This document shows, one piece after another, positions 26,932-34,692 of a DNA stretch of 64,000 nucleotides. The notes below the pieces were generated by a model. That model had not been told where the DNA came from. It searched no databases and saw nothing but the letters and a program-made list of their open reading frames with translations. The stretch is from Paenarthrobacter nicotinovorans (GTDB taxonomy: Bacteria; Actinomycetota; Actinomycetes; Actinomycetales; Micrococcaceae). The stretch is from positions 310,001 through 374,000 of the forward strand of contig NZ_CP089293.1 in assembly GCF_021919345.1 (NCBI RefSeq), written 5' to 3'. Numbering within the stretch: the first letter of the stretch is position 1; each line of letters begins with the position of its first letter. The position numbers and the translations under genes are program-made.

Positions 26932-26969
26932 ATTCATGCACGCAGCGCATAAATACGCCAATTCATGCA
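26932..26969. promoter_or_regulatory. candidate LysR site between the lysR and eamA genes
   Basis: ATTCATGCA occurs twice in direct orientation (26932-26940 and 26961-26969). Between them is an imperfect palindrome GCGCATAAATACGC (26945-26958). The arrangement fits a LysR recognition and activation site in an 85-base divergent gap. Confidence 0.45.
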
Positions 26970-27005
26970 TTTAGCGCCTGAACCCCCGGCGTGCAGAATC
27001 TCCTC

Positions 27006-27863
27006 ATGGAACAGACCAACGCCGCAGCGGGCAAGGCCGGGGGAGCCGCAACCCTTGTCGCCAGTGCGCTCTCCAACCAACTGGGGGCCGCCAGCGGTTC
27101 GCTCGCTTTTCCTGTCATGGGACCTGTGGGCGTCGTTGCTGTTCGACAACTTGTGGCCGCGGCTGTCCTGCTTCCGGTCGTGCGGCCGAGGCTGCGCGAG
27201 TTGAGCTGGCACCAATGGTGGCCGGTACTTCTCCTGGCCGTGTCGTTTGGGACCATGAACCTCGGGCTCTATGCATCCATTCAGCGCATTGGCCTGGGGC
27301 TGGCAGTGACGCTGGAGTTCCTGGGCCCGCTGGCCGTGGCCCTTGCGGGTTCCCGAGGGAAGGGAAGTGCCCTGTGCGCGCTCGCCGCCGCAGTGGGCGT
27401 TGTGGCGATCACCGGTCCGGAGGCGTCCACAGATCTTCCCGGCATCAGCCTTGGACTAATTGCCGCATGCAGTTGGGCTGCGTACATCCTCCTGAACCGG
27501 ATAGTGGGCCAACGAATCCAAGGAATCCAGGGCACAGCGGCCGCCACGGGGGTGTCGGCGACCCTCTTCCTGCCGGTTGCCGTCGTAGTTTTCCTGACCC
27601 AACCCATCGATGGCTTTGCGGTGCTCTGTGCCGTGGGTGCCGGCATCATGGCTTCAGTGCTGCCATATGTGGCGGATCTGATCGCGCTGCGGAGGGTTCC
27701 GGCGAATCTGTTCGGCGTGCTGATGAGCATCAACCCCGTTTTCGCGGCCGTCATCGGAGCCCTCATTCTGCGTCAGGAACTTGCACCAGCGCAGTGGGCG
27801 GGAATCGTCCTGATCGTCGGAGCCAACGCAGGAGTGCTGTTGCTGGGCCGAGTGAAACGGTAG
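27006..27863 (+). CDS. EamA/DMT-family exporter (RhtA-like)
   Basis: 285 residues, about ten transmembrane helices in two EamA halves, with no soluble domain. The sequence resembles the RhtA threonine/homoserine exporter group (VTLEFLGPLAVALAGSRG, then VLPYVADLIALRRVPANLFG). The inner ATG at 27006 is preferred; GTG at 26991 is an alternative. The stop abuts that of the convergent LacI gene (27863/27864). Substrate is inferred only as a small amino acid or analogue. Confidence 0.83.
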   Translation: MEQTNAAAGKAGGAATLVASALSNQLGAASGSLAFPVMGPVGVVAVRQLVAAAVLLPVVRPRLRELSWHQWWPVLLLAVSFGTMNLGLYASIQRIGLGLAVTLEFLGPLAVALAGSRGKGSALCALAAAVGVVAITGPEASTDLPGISLGLIAACSWAAYILLNRIVGQRIQGIQGTAAATGVSATLFLPVAVVVFLTQPIDGFAVLCAVGAGIMASVLPYVADLIALRRVPANLFGVLMSINPVFAAVIGALILRQELAPAQWAGIVLIVGANAGVLLLGRVKR

Positions 27864-28883
27864 CTACGACGGGGCATCCCCAGAGGACCCCCGCACCTGC
27901 AGCTGCGACGGAACCTGGTGCAGGCGGGCAGGAAGTTCCGGGGCTGTGAGCCGCTCAAGGATGAACTTCCCGGCTTCCACCCCCACGGCGAGATTGCCGT
28001 TGTCCACGGAGGTCAGCGACAGATGCCGGATCCTCGCGAGGTAGGTGTTGTCGTAGCCAACCAGTGAGAGATCCTCGGGCACGGACAGTCCAAGGTCGTC
28101 GGCCGCGGAGAGTGCCCCGATGCATGCGATGTCGTTGTAGGCGAAGATCGCGGTCGGCCGTTGGGGTCCGGCCAGGAGACGGCTCGCGGCAGCATAGGCA
28201 CTCTCCTCGCTCACCCCGCCAGTTACCACCAAAGGTTCCAACCCGGCGTCGAGCATGGTCCGTTCGAACGATAACCGTCGCAACTTGCCGACTTCGCCCG
28301 GGCCCTGGAGATGCGCAATGCGCTGGTGCCCCAGCGAGAGCAGGTGCCCGGTCGCTTGCCGCGCGCCGGCGTCGTCGTCATTGACCACGATGTCAACGCC
28401 GGGAAGTTCCGGTTCGCGCGTCCCGGCCAGGACCACAGGGATGTTTCGTGAGGCGTTTTCGATCGCAGCCGATTCCGTGGTGGTTCCTACCACTACCAGG
28501 CCGTCGATCCGCTGCTCCAGCAGGGTTTCCACGGAACTGCGGCCTACGCGGTTGTCGGTGTAGGAGTCAGCCAGGACCGGTGAGATGCCGGCCGCGTGCA
28601 GTGACGCGGTGAGCCCTTCCAGCAGTTCCACAAACCATGGGTTCCGGATGTCATTAAGCATCACCCCGATGGTGCCACTGCGCGGTCCGGAGAGGCGTTG
28701 GGCCAGCCGGTTGGGCCGGTAACCGAGCTGTTCCATCGCTTCGAGGACCGCGCGACGGCGACCGTCGCTGACGTTGGCAGAGCCCTGCAGGACCAGGGAG
28801 ACCAGGGATTTTGAGACGCCCGCGGCGCTGGCGACATCGCGGATGGTGGGCTTGCTTCCGGGCAGGCTGGACGCGTCAGTCAC
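27864..28883 (-). CDS. LacI-family repressor of the oxidoreductase operon
   Basis: 339 residues. The helix-turn-helix is TIRDVASAAGVSKSLVSLVL, then VLEAMEQLGYRPNRLAQRLS. The sensor domain has IGVMLNDIRNPWFVELLEG, HLLSLGHQRIAHLQG and DLSLVGYDNTYLARI. It is divergent from two Gfo/Idh/MocA genes and the palindrome at 28959-28970 lies between, so it probably represses them. The ligand is likely a sugar or inositol derivative. Confidence 0.9.
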   Translation of the reverse strand: MTDASSLPGSKPTIRDVASAAGVSKSLVSLVLQGSANVSDGRRRAVLEAMEQLGYRPNRLAQRLSGPRSGTIGVMLNDIRNPWFVELLEGLTASLHAAGISPVLADSYTDNRVGRSSVETLLEQRIDGLVVVGTTTESAAIENASRNIPVVLAGTREPELPGVDIVVNDDDAGARQATGHLLSLGHQRIAHLQGPGEVGKLRRLSFERTMLDAGLEPLVVTGGVSEESAYAAASRLLAGPQRPTAIFAYNDIACIGALSAADDLGLSVPEDLSLVGYDNTYLARIRHLSLTSVDNGNLAVGVEAGKFILERLTAPELPARLHQVPSQLQVRGSSGDAPS

Positions 28884-28958
28884 GCATGTCTCCTTTCACT
28901 CCGGCAGATCCCATCCAAGCTTAGAGGGCTTGACGCCTTCGCCTCCCCACCGCCATTA

Positions 28959-28970
28959 TGGACCGGTCCA
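28959..28970. promoter_or_regulatory. LacI-type operator TGGACCGGTCCA
   Basis: A perfect 12-bp palindrome with the central CG typical of LacI sites, flanked by TTA/TAA-like A/T bases. It lies 35 bases upstream of the first oxidoreductase start (29005) in the divergent gap with the LacI gene. Confidence 0.75.
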
Positions 28971-29004
28971 AGTAAATTCCAAAGAGAGTCCTTGAGGATT
29001 TTTC

Positions 29005-30189
29005 ATGAGTGAACCACATACCCGGCAACTGATAGCCGGCATGGTCGGAGGCGGCAAAGGCGCCGACATCGGCAAGACCCACCGCTTCGCCATGAGGCTT
29101 GACGGCCATTACGACCTCCAGGCCGGAATCTTCGGGCGGGATCCGAGCAGTTCCCGTGCCATCGGTGCCGCGCTCGGTGTGCCGGCGGACCGCAATTATG
29201 GGGACGTCCGCGAAATGGCTGAGGCCGAGGCCGTTCGCGAAGACGGTGTGGACGTCGTGGTGGTGGCGACGCCCAACGACAGCCACTTCGAGATCGCCCG
29301 CACGTTCCTCAGCAGCGGCATTTCTGTGGTCTGCGAGAAGCCGCTCACGCAGGACTCGGTTTCCGCCGCCGAACTCGTACGCATCGCCGCCGCCAATGAC
29401 GCCATCCTTGCGGTGCCGCACTGCTATTCCGCCTACGCCATGGTTCGCCAGGCTGCCCGCATGGTCCGCAACGGGGAGCTGGGCGCCATCCGCTTTGTCG
29501 ACGTCGAACATGCTTCCGGGTGGGCGGCCACCCCGCTGGAAAACGAGGGCCACAAGCAGGCTTCGTGGCGCACCAATCCGGACATTGCGGGCTTCCCGAG
29601 CGTCGTGGGCGACCTCGGCACGCACGCCTTCCACCTGTTGCGCTACATCACGGGACTGGAAGCCCAGCGTCTCTCCGGCCGGCTGCAGACGTTGGTGCCA
29701 GGGCGCCGGGTCTTCGACAACGCCACCGTGGAACTCGAACTGACCGGCGATGTCCCGGCCCGCGTCTGGGCAAGCATGGCCGCCACTGGCCACAACCATG
29801 GACTCCGCATCCGCGTCTACGGGGAGAAGGGCAGCCTGGCGTGGCAGCATGAAGACCCTCATTACCTCAAGGTCCAGGATCCGGCAGGAGCCACTACCGT
29901 CCTCACACAGGGGCTCAGCACCCTGCACGACGACGCGTCCCGGCTCACCCGCGTCGGCCTCGGCCATCCGGAGGGCTTCCTTGGGGCCTTCGCAAACTTT
30001 TATTCCGACCTCGCCGAGGTCCTCCGCGCACGCCGCGACTCCACGCCGCTCCCGGAACGCGGGCTGTCTTTCCCTACCGGGATCGATGGATTGATCGGCG
30101 TCCAGTTCGTGGAAGCAGTCGCAGCCTCGCACCACGACGATTCCGCATGGATAATCCCCGCATCAGCACACCAGAAAGCAGCAGCCTGA
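29005..30189 (+). CDS. Gfo/Idh/MocA-family NAD(P)-dependent oxidoreductase
   Basis: 394 residues. The N-terminal Rossmann domain has IAGMVGGGKGADIGKTHRFA and VVVATPNDSHFEI, then the family signature CEKPLT. The C-terminal alpha/beta sheet domain carries the catalytic GDLGTHAFHLLRY histidine. Relatives with this GGGKGADIGKTHR start act on inositol or 3-keto-sugar derivatives. It is first in a two-gene unit, two bases from the next start, under the adjacent LacI operator. Confidence 0.88.
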   Translation: MSEPHTRQLIAGMVGGGKGADIGKTHRFAMRLDGHYDLQAGIFGRDPSSSRAIGAALGVPADRNYGDVREMAEAEAVREDGVDVVVVATPNDSHFEIARTFLSSGISVVCEKPLTQDSVSAAELVRIAAANDAILAVPHCYSAYAMVRQAARMVRNGELGAIRFVDVEHASGWAATPLENEGHKQASWRTNPDIAGFPSVVGDLGTHAFHLLRYITGLEAQRLSGRLQTLVPGRRVFDNATVELELTGDVPARVWASMAATGHNHGLRIRVYGEKGSLAWQHEDPHYLKVQDPAGATTVLTQGLSTLHDDASRLTRVGLGHPEGFLGAFANFYSDLAEVLRARRDSTPLPERGLSFPTGIDGLIGVQFVEAVAASHHDDSAWIIPASAHQKAAA

Positions 30190-30190
30190 C

Positions 30191-31186
30191 ATGATCCGCT
30201 TCGCACTCATTGGTGCCGGTTTCATCGGCACCGTCCACGCGGCAAACCTCGCAGCACATCCCGGGGTCGAGTTCCGGCTCGTTTACGACGTCGACCAGCG
30301 GCGCGCGCAAACCCTCGCCGCGGCCCACGGTGCTGCCGCCGCCGGGGTGTTGGAGGAGGTGTTCGACCCATCCCTGATCGACGCTGTCTTCATCGCCTCC
30401 TCCACCGATACACACGCCGGGCACTTGCAGCGCGCGGCCGCCGTCGGAATTGCAGCCCTGTGCGAGAAGCCGATCGACCTGGACCTGGACCGCGCCCGCG
30501 AAACCGCCACATTCGTGCAGGAATGCGGCGTCCCCGTGATGGTGGATTTCAACCGCCGGTTCGACCGCGACTACGCCGAACTCAAACGTGTGGTCGATTC
30601 CGGCGGGATCGGCACGGTGGAACTGATCCAACTCACCTCCCGTGGCCCATCCATGCCCCCGTTGTCCTACGTCGCCGTCTCCGGCGGCCAGATGCGCGAC
30701 CAGACTGTCCACTTCTTCGACTTGGCCCGCTGGCTTTCCAACGTGGATCCGGTGGAGGTTTTCGCCACTGGATCAGCGTTGGCGGAACCCGGCGTGGCGG
30801 ATCACGACGACGTCGACACCTCCGCCGTCACGTTGCGGCTCCCCGGAGGGGCGTTGGTCCAGATCGACAGTGTGCGCCGCACCGGTTACGGGTACGACGA
30901 ACGCATCGAGGTCATGGGTTCCGAGGGAATGGTGGAAGCCAGACGACACCGGAACGGGGCAGTGTCACGCTACTCCGGCACGTCAGTGGTGGACGACGGG
31001 CTGCACCCCGGCTGGTTCGAACGCGTGCAACCGACGTATGCCTCGGCCCTTTCGGCGTTCGTTTCCGCGCTGGAAAGCGGCGTGGCTCCCGCGCCGTCGC
31101 TGGAAGACGGGCTGAAGGCCCAAGCCATCGCCGAGGCTGCTGTGCTTTCCTTGCGCTCCGGCCGCATGGAGCCAGTCAAGTACTGA
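30191..31186 (+). CDS. Gfo/Idh/MocA oxidoreductase (inositol 2-dehydrogenase-like)
   Basis: 331 residues. The Rossmann start is RFALIGAGFIGTVHAANLAA and the family lysine is in ALCEKPIDLDLD. The catalytic region RDQTVHFFDLARWLSN contains the Asp/His pair. FNRRFDRDYAELKR is typical of inositol/sugar dehydrogenases. It follows the previous oxidoreductase with one base between stop and start, so both should act in one pathway. The exact polyol or sugar substrate is not predictable. Confidence 0.87.
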   Translation: MIRFALIGAGFIGTVHAANLAAHPGVEFRLVYDVDQRRAQTLAAAHGAAAAGVLEEVFDPSLIDAVFIASSTDTHAGHLQRAAAVGIAALCEKPIDLDLDRARETATFVQECGVPVMVDFNRRFDRDYAELKRVVDSGGIGTVELIQLTSRGPSMPPLSYVAVSGGQMRDQTVHFFDLARWLSNVDPVEVFATGSALAEPGVADHDDVDTSAVTLRLPGGALVQIDSVRRTGYGYDERIEVMGSEGMVEARRHRNGAVSRYSGTSVVDDGLHPGWFERVQPTYASALSAFVSALESGVAPAPSLEDGLKAQAIAEAAVLSLRSGRMEPVKY

Positions 31187-31211
31187 CCCGGACGGGTAGC
31201 AACGGTGCAAG

Positions 31212-31264
31212 CAGCAGCGCGCGTTGTGGGCGGGCGGTTCCTGCGCCCATAACGCGCGCTGCTG
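31212..31264. terminator. long hairpin between convergent sugar modules
   Basis: A 21-bp inverted repeat (31212-31232 with 31244-31264) with a single G/T-type mismatch and an 11-base loop. It lies between the oxidoreductase stop at 31186 and the convergent TIM-barrel stop at 31269. No T-run follows on either strand, but position and strength suggest a bidirectional terminator or transcript-end hairpin. Confidence 0.65.
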
Positions 31265-31268
31265 GGAC

Positions 31269-32063
31269 TCAGTTGGGAGAGAACGCGGCGCGGAAGGCGG
31301 CCAGGGCGGCATCGCCCGCGTCTATTCCCTGGCCACCGATCGCGCCGGCTTCCATGCCGACCACACCCGTATAGCCGGCCTCGTTGAGGGCCTTCGCGAT
31401 CGCCGGATAGTTGATCTCGCCGGTTCCTGGTTCGAAGCGCCCGGGCACGTCGGCTACCTGGATCTCGCCGGTGAATGGCTGCGCCGCACGGACGAGCTCG
31501 ATCAGGTTCCCCTCGCCGATTTGTGCGTGATACAGATCCAGCATCATCTTCACGTTGGGATGATTGACGGCCTGTACCAGGGCCAGGGTGTCCTTGGCCC
31601 TTGCCAGCGGAATGCCCGGGTGGTCCAGGATCGTGTTGAGGTTCTCCAAGGCGAACGTGATGCCGTGTTTTTCGCCCAGTTCGCCAAGTTTTTCCAGAGT
31701 CCGGAGCCCTGTCAGCCACATGTCGCCCGTTGAGCGGTGGGTGGGCCTCACGGCCCTTCCTCCCTCGCCGAGTTCGGAAGGATGGACCACCATGCGCTCC
31801 ACGCCCAGTTCCAGCGCAGTGGGAACCAGCTTTTCTGCCGACGCAAGGACCTCGTGGGCATTGGCGGCGTCGATGACGCTGCCCCCGAAGTATCCGCTCA
31901 TGGAGGAGAACGATGCCCCGGTGGCGGCCAAAGCCGGAATGTCCCGGCCTCGGGTGTCCCATAGCTCTACCTCGAAGCCTTGCTCGTGGATCCGACGAAC
32001 CCGGTCAATCAGGGGCAGTTCGCCGTAGACCATTTCCGCGCAGACGGCCAGGCGGAAGCTCAT
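31269..32063 (-). CDS. hydroxypyruvate isomerase-like TIM-barrel protein
   Basis: 264 residues of the xylose-isomerase-like TIM-barrel family, closest in feel to hydroxypyruvate isomerase. The metal-binding carboxylates appear in FALENLN, MMLDLYHAQIGEG and VVGMEAG. It overlaps the upstream oxidoreductase by four bases (32060-32063), so they are co-translated. A role in isomerising a keto-sugar or hydroxypyruvate produced by the oxidoreductases is plausible. An epimerase or inosose-isomerase activity is an alternative. Confidence 0.85.
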   Translation of the reverse strand: MSFRLAVCAEMVYGELPLIDRVRRIHEQGFEVELWDTRGRDIPALAATGASFSSMSGYFGGSVIDAANAHEVLASAEKLVPTALELGVERMVVHPSELGEGGRAVRPTHRSTGDMWLTGLRTLEKLGELGEKHGITFALENLNTILDHPGIPLARAKDTLALVQAVNHPNVKMMLDLYHAQIGEGNLIELVRAAQPFTGEIQVADVPGRFEPGTGEINYPAIAKALNEAGYTGVVGMEAGAIGGQGIDAGDAALAAFRAAFSPN

Positions 32064-33211
32064 GCGGGGACCCCGGCCGGGGCGGGCTGCGCAGCGGGCT
32101 CTGCGGCCTGCAGTTCCGCGATGTCCGAAATCTCCACGGGCAAGCCTGTTTCCGCGGACCTGAAGGCAGCCAGTGCTACGGCCAACGCGTTCCGTGCGTC
32201 CACCCCACCCGGAGCTGCCACGGGGGCCGGCGGGGCGGCCGCCGTCGTGCGTTGCTCCGGGTATCCGCGGCGTGCCGCAACGTCGTCCGCGAAGGCCGCG
32301 AGCTCGGCGGTGTAGGCGTCGTGGAAGAGGTGGATGTTCAGGTGCGAAGTCTCCGTGACGATGCCTGCGGCGGTGTAGCTGGTGGCGTTGGTGGCCTGCG
32401 GTGTTCCGGCGGTGACCATGCCTGCGGAGCCGAACACTTCGCCGCGGACATCGTAGCCGTAGAGCGCATTGAAGTTCGCTTCGGCCACAGCGATGGCGCC
32501 ATTGCTGTACGTGACGGTCACGACGGCGGTGTCCAGCAGGCCGCCCGACCTCGCCTCGGGCGCTACCAGGGCATCAGCGACCGCGTGGACTTTGACCGGG
32601 ACGGCCCCGGGGTTGAGCCAGTTGAGGGTGTCGAAGTCGTGGATGAGGGTTTCCAGGAAGATCGTGCCTGGGGCAATGCGCTCCGGGTTGCTGATTCCGG
32701 CTTCGGTTCCGGGGTCCCGGGTGAGGGAGCGCAGCAGCTGCGGTGTGCCTACGGCGCCGTCGTCCACCAGCTTGCGGGCGGCTGCGAAATCGCTGGAGTA
32801 ACGGCGGTTGAAGCCAAACCGGAGAACGACGCCGGCGCTCGCCGCGGCATCGATGGCGGCGTCGAGTTCATCGATGGTCCGACCGCCGGGCTTTTCGCAG
32901 AAAACATCCTTGCCGGCTGACGCTGCGGCTGTGATCAGCCCGGCGTGGAAACGCATGGGAGAGGCGATGAGGACAGCATCAACGTCCGGGTCGGCCAGCA
33001 CGTCGGCGGCGTCCGCACTGATTTTGGCCACGCCAAGTTTGTTTGCGAGTTCTTCGACGGCGGGCAGGACGGGGTCGGCGATTGATTCCAGGCGTGCATT
33101 CGGAATGCGGCGGGCTATGGTCTCGGCGTGGAATTTGCCGATCCAGCCAGCGCCGATGACGGCGATGCGGACAGGCTGCTCTGTCTGGACCGGGTGCTGG
33201 AGATACGTCAC
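32060..33211 (-). CDS. Gfo/Idh/MocA oxidoreductase (IolG-like)
   Basis: 383 residues. RIAVIGAGWIGKFHAETIA is the dinucleotide fold, with FCEKPGGRTIDEL as the family signature. The catalytic segment is ETLIHDFDTLNWLNPG with the Asp/His pair, and FGFNRRYSSDFAAARKL matches inositol 2-dehydrogenases. A long Ala/Pro-rich segment (AAAPPAPVAAPGGV) interrupts the C-terminus. It is the first gene of a unit with the TIM-barrel protein. Two identical LacI operators lie 21-83 bases upstream. Confidence 0.87.
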   Translation of the reverse strand: MTYLQHPVQTEQPVRIAVIGAGWIGKFHAETIARRIPNARLESIADPVLPAVEELANKLGVAKISADAADVLADPDVDAVLIASPMRFHAGLITAAASAGKDVFCEKPGGRTIDELDAAIDAAASAGVVLRFGFNRRYSSDFAAARKLVDDGAVGTPQLLRSLTRDPGTEAGISNPERIAPGTIFLETLIHDFDTLNWLNPGAVPVKVHAVADALVAPEARSGGLLDTAVVTVTYSNGAIAVAEANFNALYGYDVRGEVFGSAGMVTAGTPQATNATSYTAAGIVTETSHLNIHLFHDAYTAELAAFADDVAARRGYPEQRTTAAAPPAPVAAPGGVDARNALAVALAAFRSAETGLPVEISDIAELQAAEPAAQPAPAGVPA

Positions 33212-33231
33212 TGGGGCTCCTCTTCAGGTTT

Positions 33232-33245
33232 CTAGATCGTTCTAG
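33232..33245. promoter_or_regulatory. LacI-type operator 1, CTAGATCGTTCTAG
   Basis: A 14-bp near-palindrome with central CG, just upstream of the oxidoreductase start at 33211. It is identical to a second copy 49 bases away. The divergent LacI gene at 33679 is the likely binder. Confidence 0.75.
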
Positions 33246-33280
33246 TCGCTCCCATGGTTGCATGCAGTGTGAGTGCGTGT

Positions 33281-33294
33281 CTAGATCGTTCTAG
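33281..33294. promoter_or_regulatory. LacI-type operator 2, CTAGATCGTTCTAG
   Basis: An exact repeat of the site at 33232-33245. The 49-base start-to-start distance is close to five helical turns, so both sites lie on nearly the same DNA face, suited to cooperative binding or looping. Confidence 0.72.
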
Positions 33295-33581
33295 TGGATT
33301 TCTTGGGAGGCCGTAAAGATGGCGTCGGATTCGGAGAGACGCCCAAAAAGAGGTCTAAGGGGTCCCGGACTTCAAACAAAAAACCTCTTCCCGGAAATAA
33401 TCTTCGGAACTCCGCGTCATGTTTGAGGGACTCGGACTACATATCCAGTGCCCATGTCATTGACCGCGTTCCGCGCCGTTGCCCTTTTCGGCTGCGTCGC
33501 GTGTCATCGGCACAGTAGGCAGCGATGGGTGTGGCGGGTTCTGGGGCCCGCCCGGGGCGCCATCGTTGCATGAACGGGCTA

Positions 33582-33616
33582 GTGCGGTCGGTCGTCTGAG
33601 TCGCGACCGACCGCAC
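33582..33616. other. 13-bp hairpin in the 33212-33678 intergenic region
   Basis: GTGCGGTCGGTCG (33582-33594) pairs perfectly with CGACCGACCGCAC (33604-33616) across a 9-base loop. It lies in a 467-base gap that otherwise holds three operators and no convincing gene. With no T-run it may be a regulatory palindrome or a transcript hairpin. Confidence 0.5.
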
Positions 33617-33637
33617 GACTCGTTCGAAGCCCGGCGG

Positions 33638-33651
33638 TTGGATCGTTCTAT
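33638..33651. promoter_or_regulatory. LacI-type operator 3 (partial match), TTGGATCGTTCTAT
   Basis: This matches the other two sites at 11 of 14 positions, including the central GATCGTTCTA. It lies 27 bases before the LacI start at 33679, fitting autoregulation. Confidence 0.55.
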
Positions 33652-33678
33652 AGACTGGCTCCCGAACAGAGGAGCGCC

Positions 33679-34665
33679 ATGACGGGCAAACGGCCTACGT
33701 TGATGGACGTAGCGGAAGCAGCAGGTGTATCACGCGCCCTCGTTTCCATCGTCATGCGGGATGTTCCAGGCGCATCGGACGCCACCCGGGCAAAAGTTCA
33801 GGAAGCTGCCCGGGCACTTGGCTACAGGCCGGACAGTCGTGCCCGCCTGCTCCGAAGCAGCCGCACGAGGCTCCTTGGCGTCAGTTTCTCCACTGCCCAT
33901 GCTTTTCACGCCGAAATCGTTGATGCCGCCTACGCCGGAGCCACACTGCGGGGCTACGATATCGCGCTCAGTGCGGTGGCCAACGGACGGTCCGAAGAAC
34001 GTGCAGCGGACTCGCTGCTGGATCTCGGATGCGAAGCCCTGATCATGATTTCCCCGACCCTCGAAGAACAGCAGTTGGCCGAATACGCGGCCCGGGTGCC
34101 TGTAGTCAGCCTGCTCCGGGACGACGTTGGGGACTCCGTGGACTCCGTGAGCAGCGACGACCGGGCCGGCATGCACCTCGCGATCGAGCACTTGACCTCG
34201 CTGGGCCACCGCAGCATAGCCCACGTTGACGGCGGTGAGGCCATCTCCGGTCCGCAGCGCATGGCGGCCTTCCGGGAAGAAATGGAGCGCCGCGGACTGG
34301 ATGGCCGCGTAGTCCCGGGTGGCCCCACGGAAGAAGACGGTTTGCGCGCCGGACGGAAGCTGCAGGAGGAGCTGCCCACCGCCGTCGTGGCTTTCAACGA
34401 CCGCTGCGCCCTGGGCGTCTGGGAGAGTTTCAAGGCTGCTGGCCTTCGCGTGCCGGAAGACGTGTCCGTCCTTGGCTACGACGACAGTCAATTTGCACGC
34501 CTCAGCTACGTCCAGCTGTCCTCCGTCAGCCAGGACGCACCGCTCCTTGCGCAGGCCGCAGTGGACCGCGCCGTCGACCGTTTGGAGGGGACGACGCCGG
34601 CCACCCACCTGGTGCGGACACCGCACCTGGTGGCGCGCCGCACCACAGGGCCCGTGCCTGGGTAA
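33679..34665 (+). CDS. LacI-family repressor of the second oxidoreductase module
   Basis: 328 residues. The helix-turn-helix is TLMDVAEAAGVSRALVSIVM, then ARALGYRPDSRARLLRS. The sensor domain has EHLTSLGHRSIAHVDGG, VAFNDRCALGVWESF and DVSVLGYDDSQFARL. A good ribosome site (AGAGGAG) precedes the ATG at 33679. Divergent from the oxidoreductase/isomerase pair, it likely represses both that pair and itself through the CTAGATCGTTCTAG sites. Confidence 0.9.
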   Translation: MTGKRPTLMDVAEAAGVSRALVSIVMRDVPGASDATRAKVQEAARALGYRPDSRARLLRSSRTRLLGVSFSTAHAFHAEIVDAAYAGATLRGYDIALSAVANGRSEERAADSLLDLGCEALIMISPTLEEQQLAEYAARVPVVSLLRDDVGDSVDSVSSDDRAGMHLAIEHLTSLGHRSIAHVDGGEAISGPQRMAAFREEMERRGLDGRVVPGGPTEEDGLRAGRKLQEELPTAVVAFNDRCALGVWESFKAAGLRVPEDVSVLGYDDSQFARLSYVQLSSVSQDAPLLAQAAVDRAVDRLEGTTPATHLVRTPHLVARRTTGPVPG

Positions 34666-34692
34666 GGCCTGCGGCAGGACCGGGCTACCGCG

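Noticed and set aside
33294..33518. A 74-residue frame in the large intergenic gap
   Set aside because: It begins inside an operator copy, has no ribosome site, an amino-acid make-up unlike proteins nearby, and no recognisable fold.
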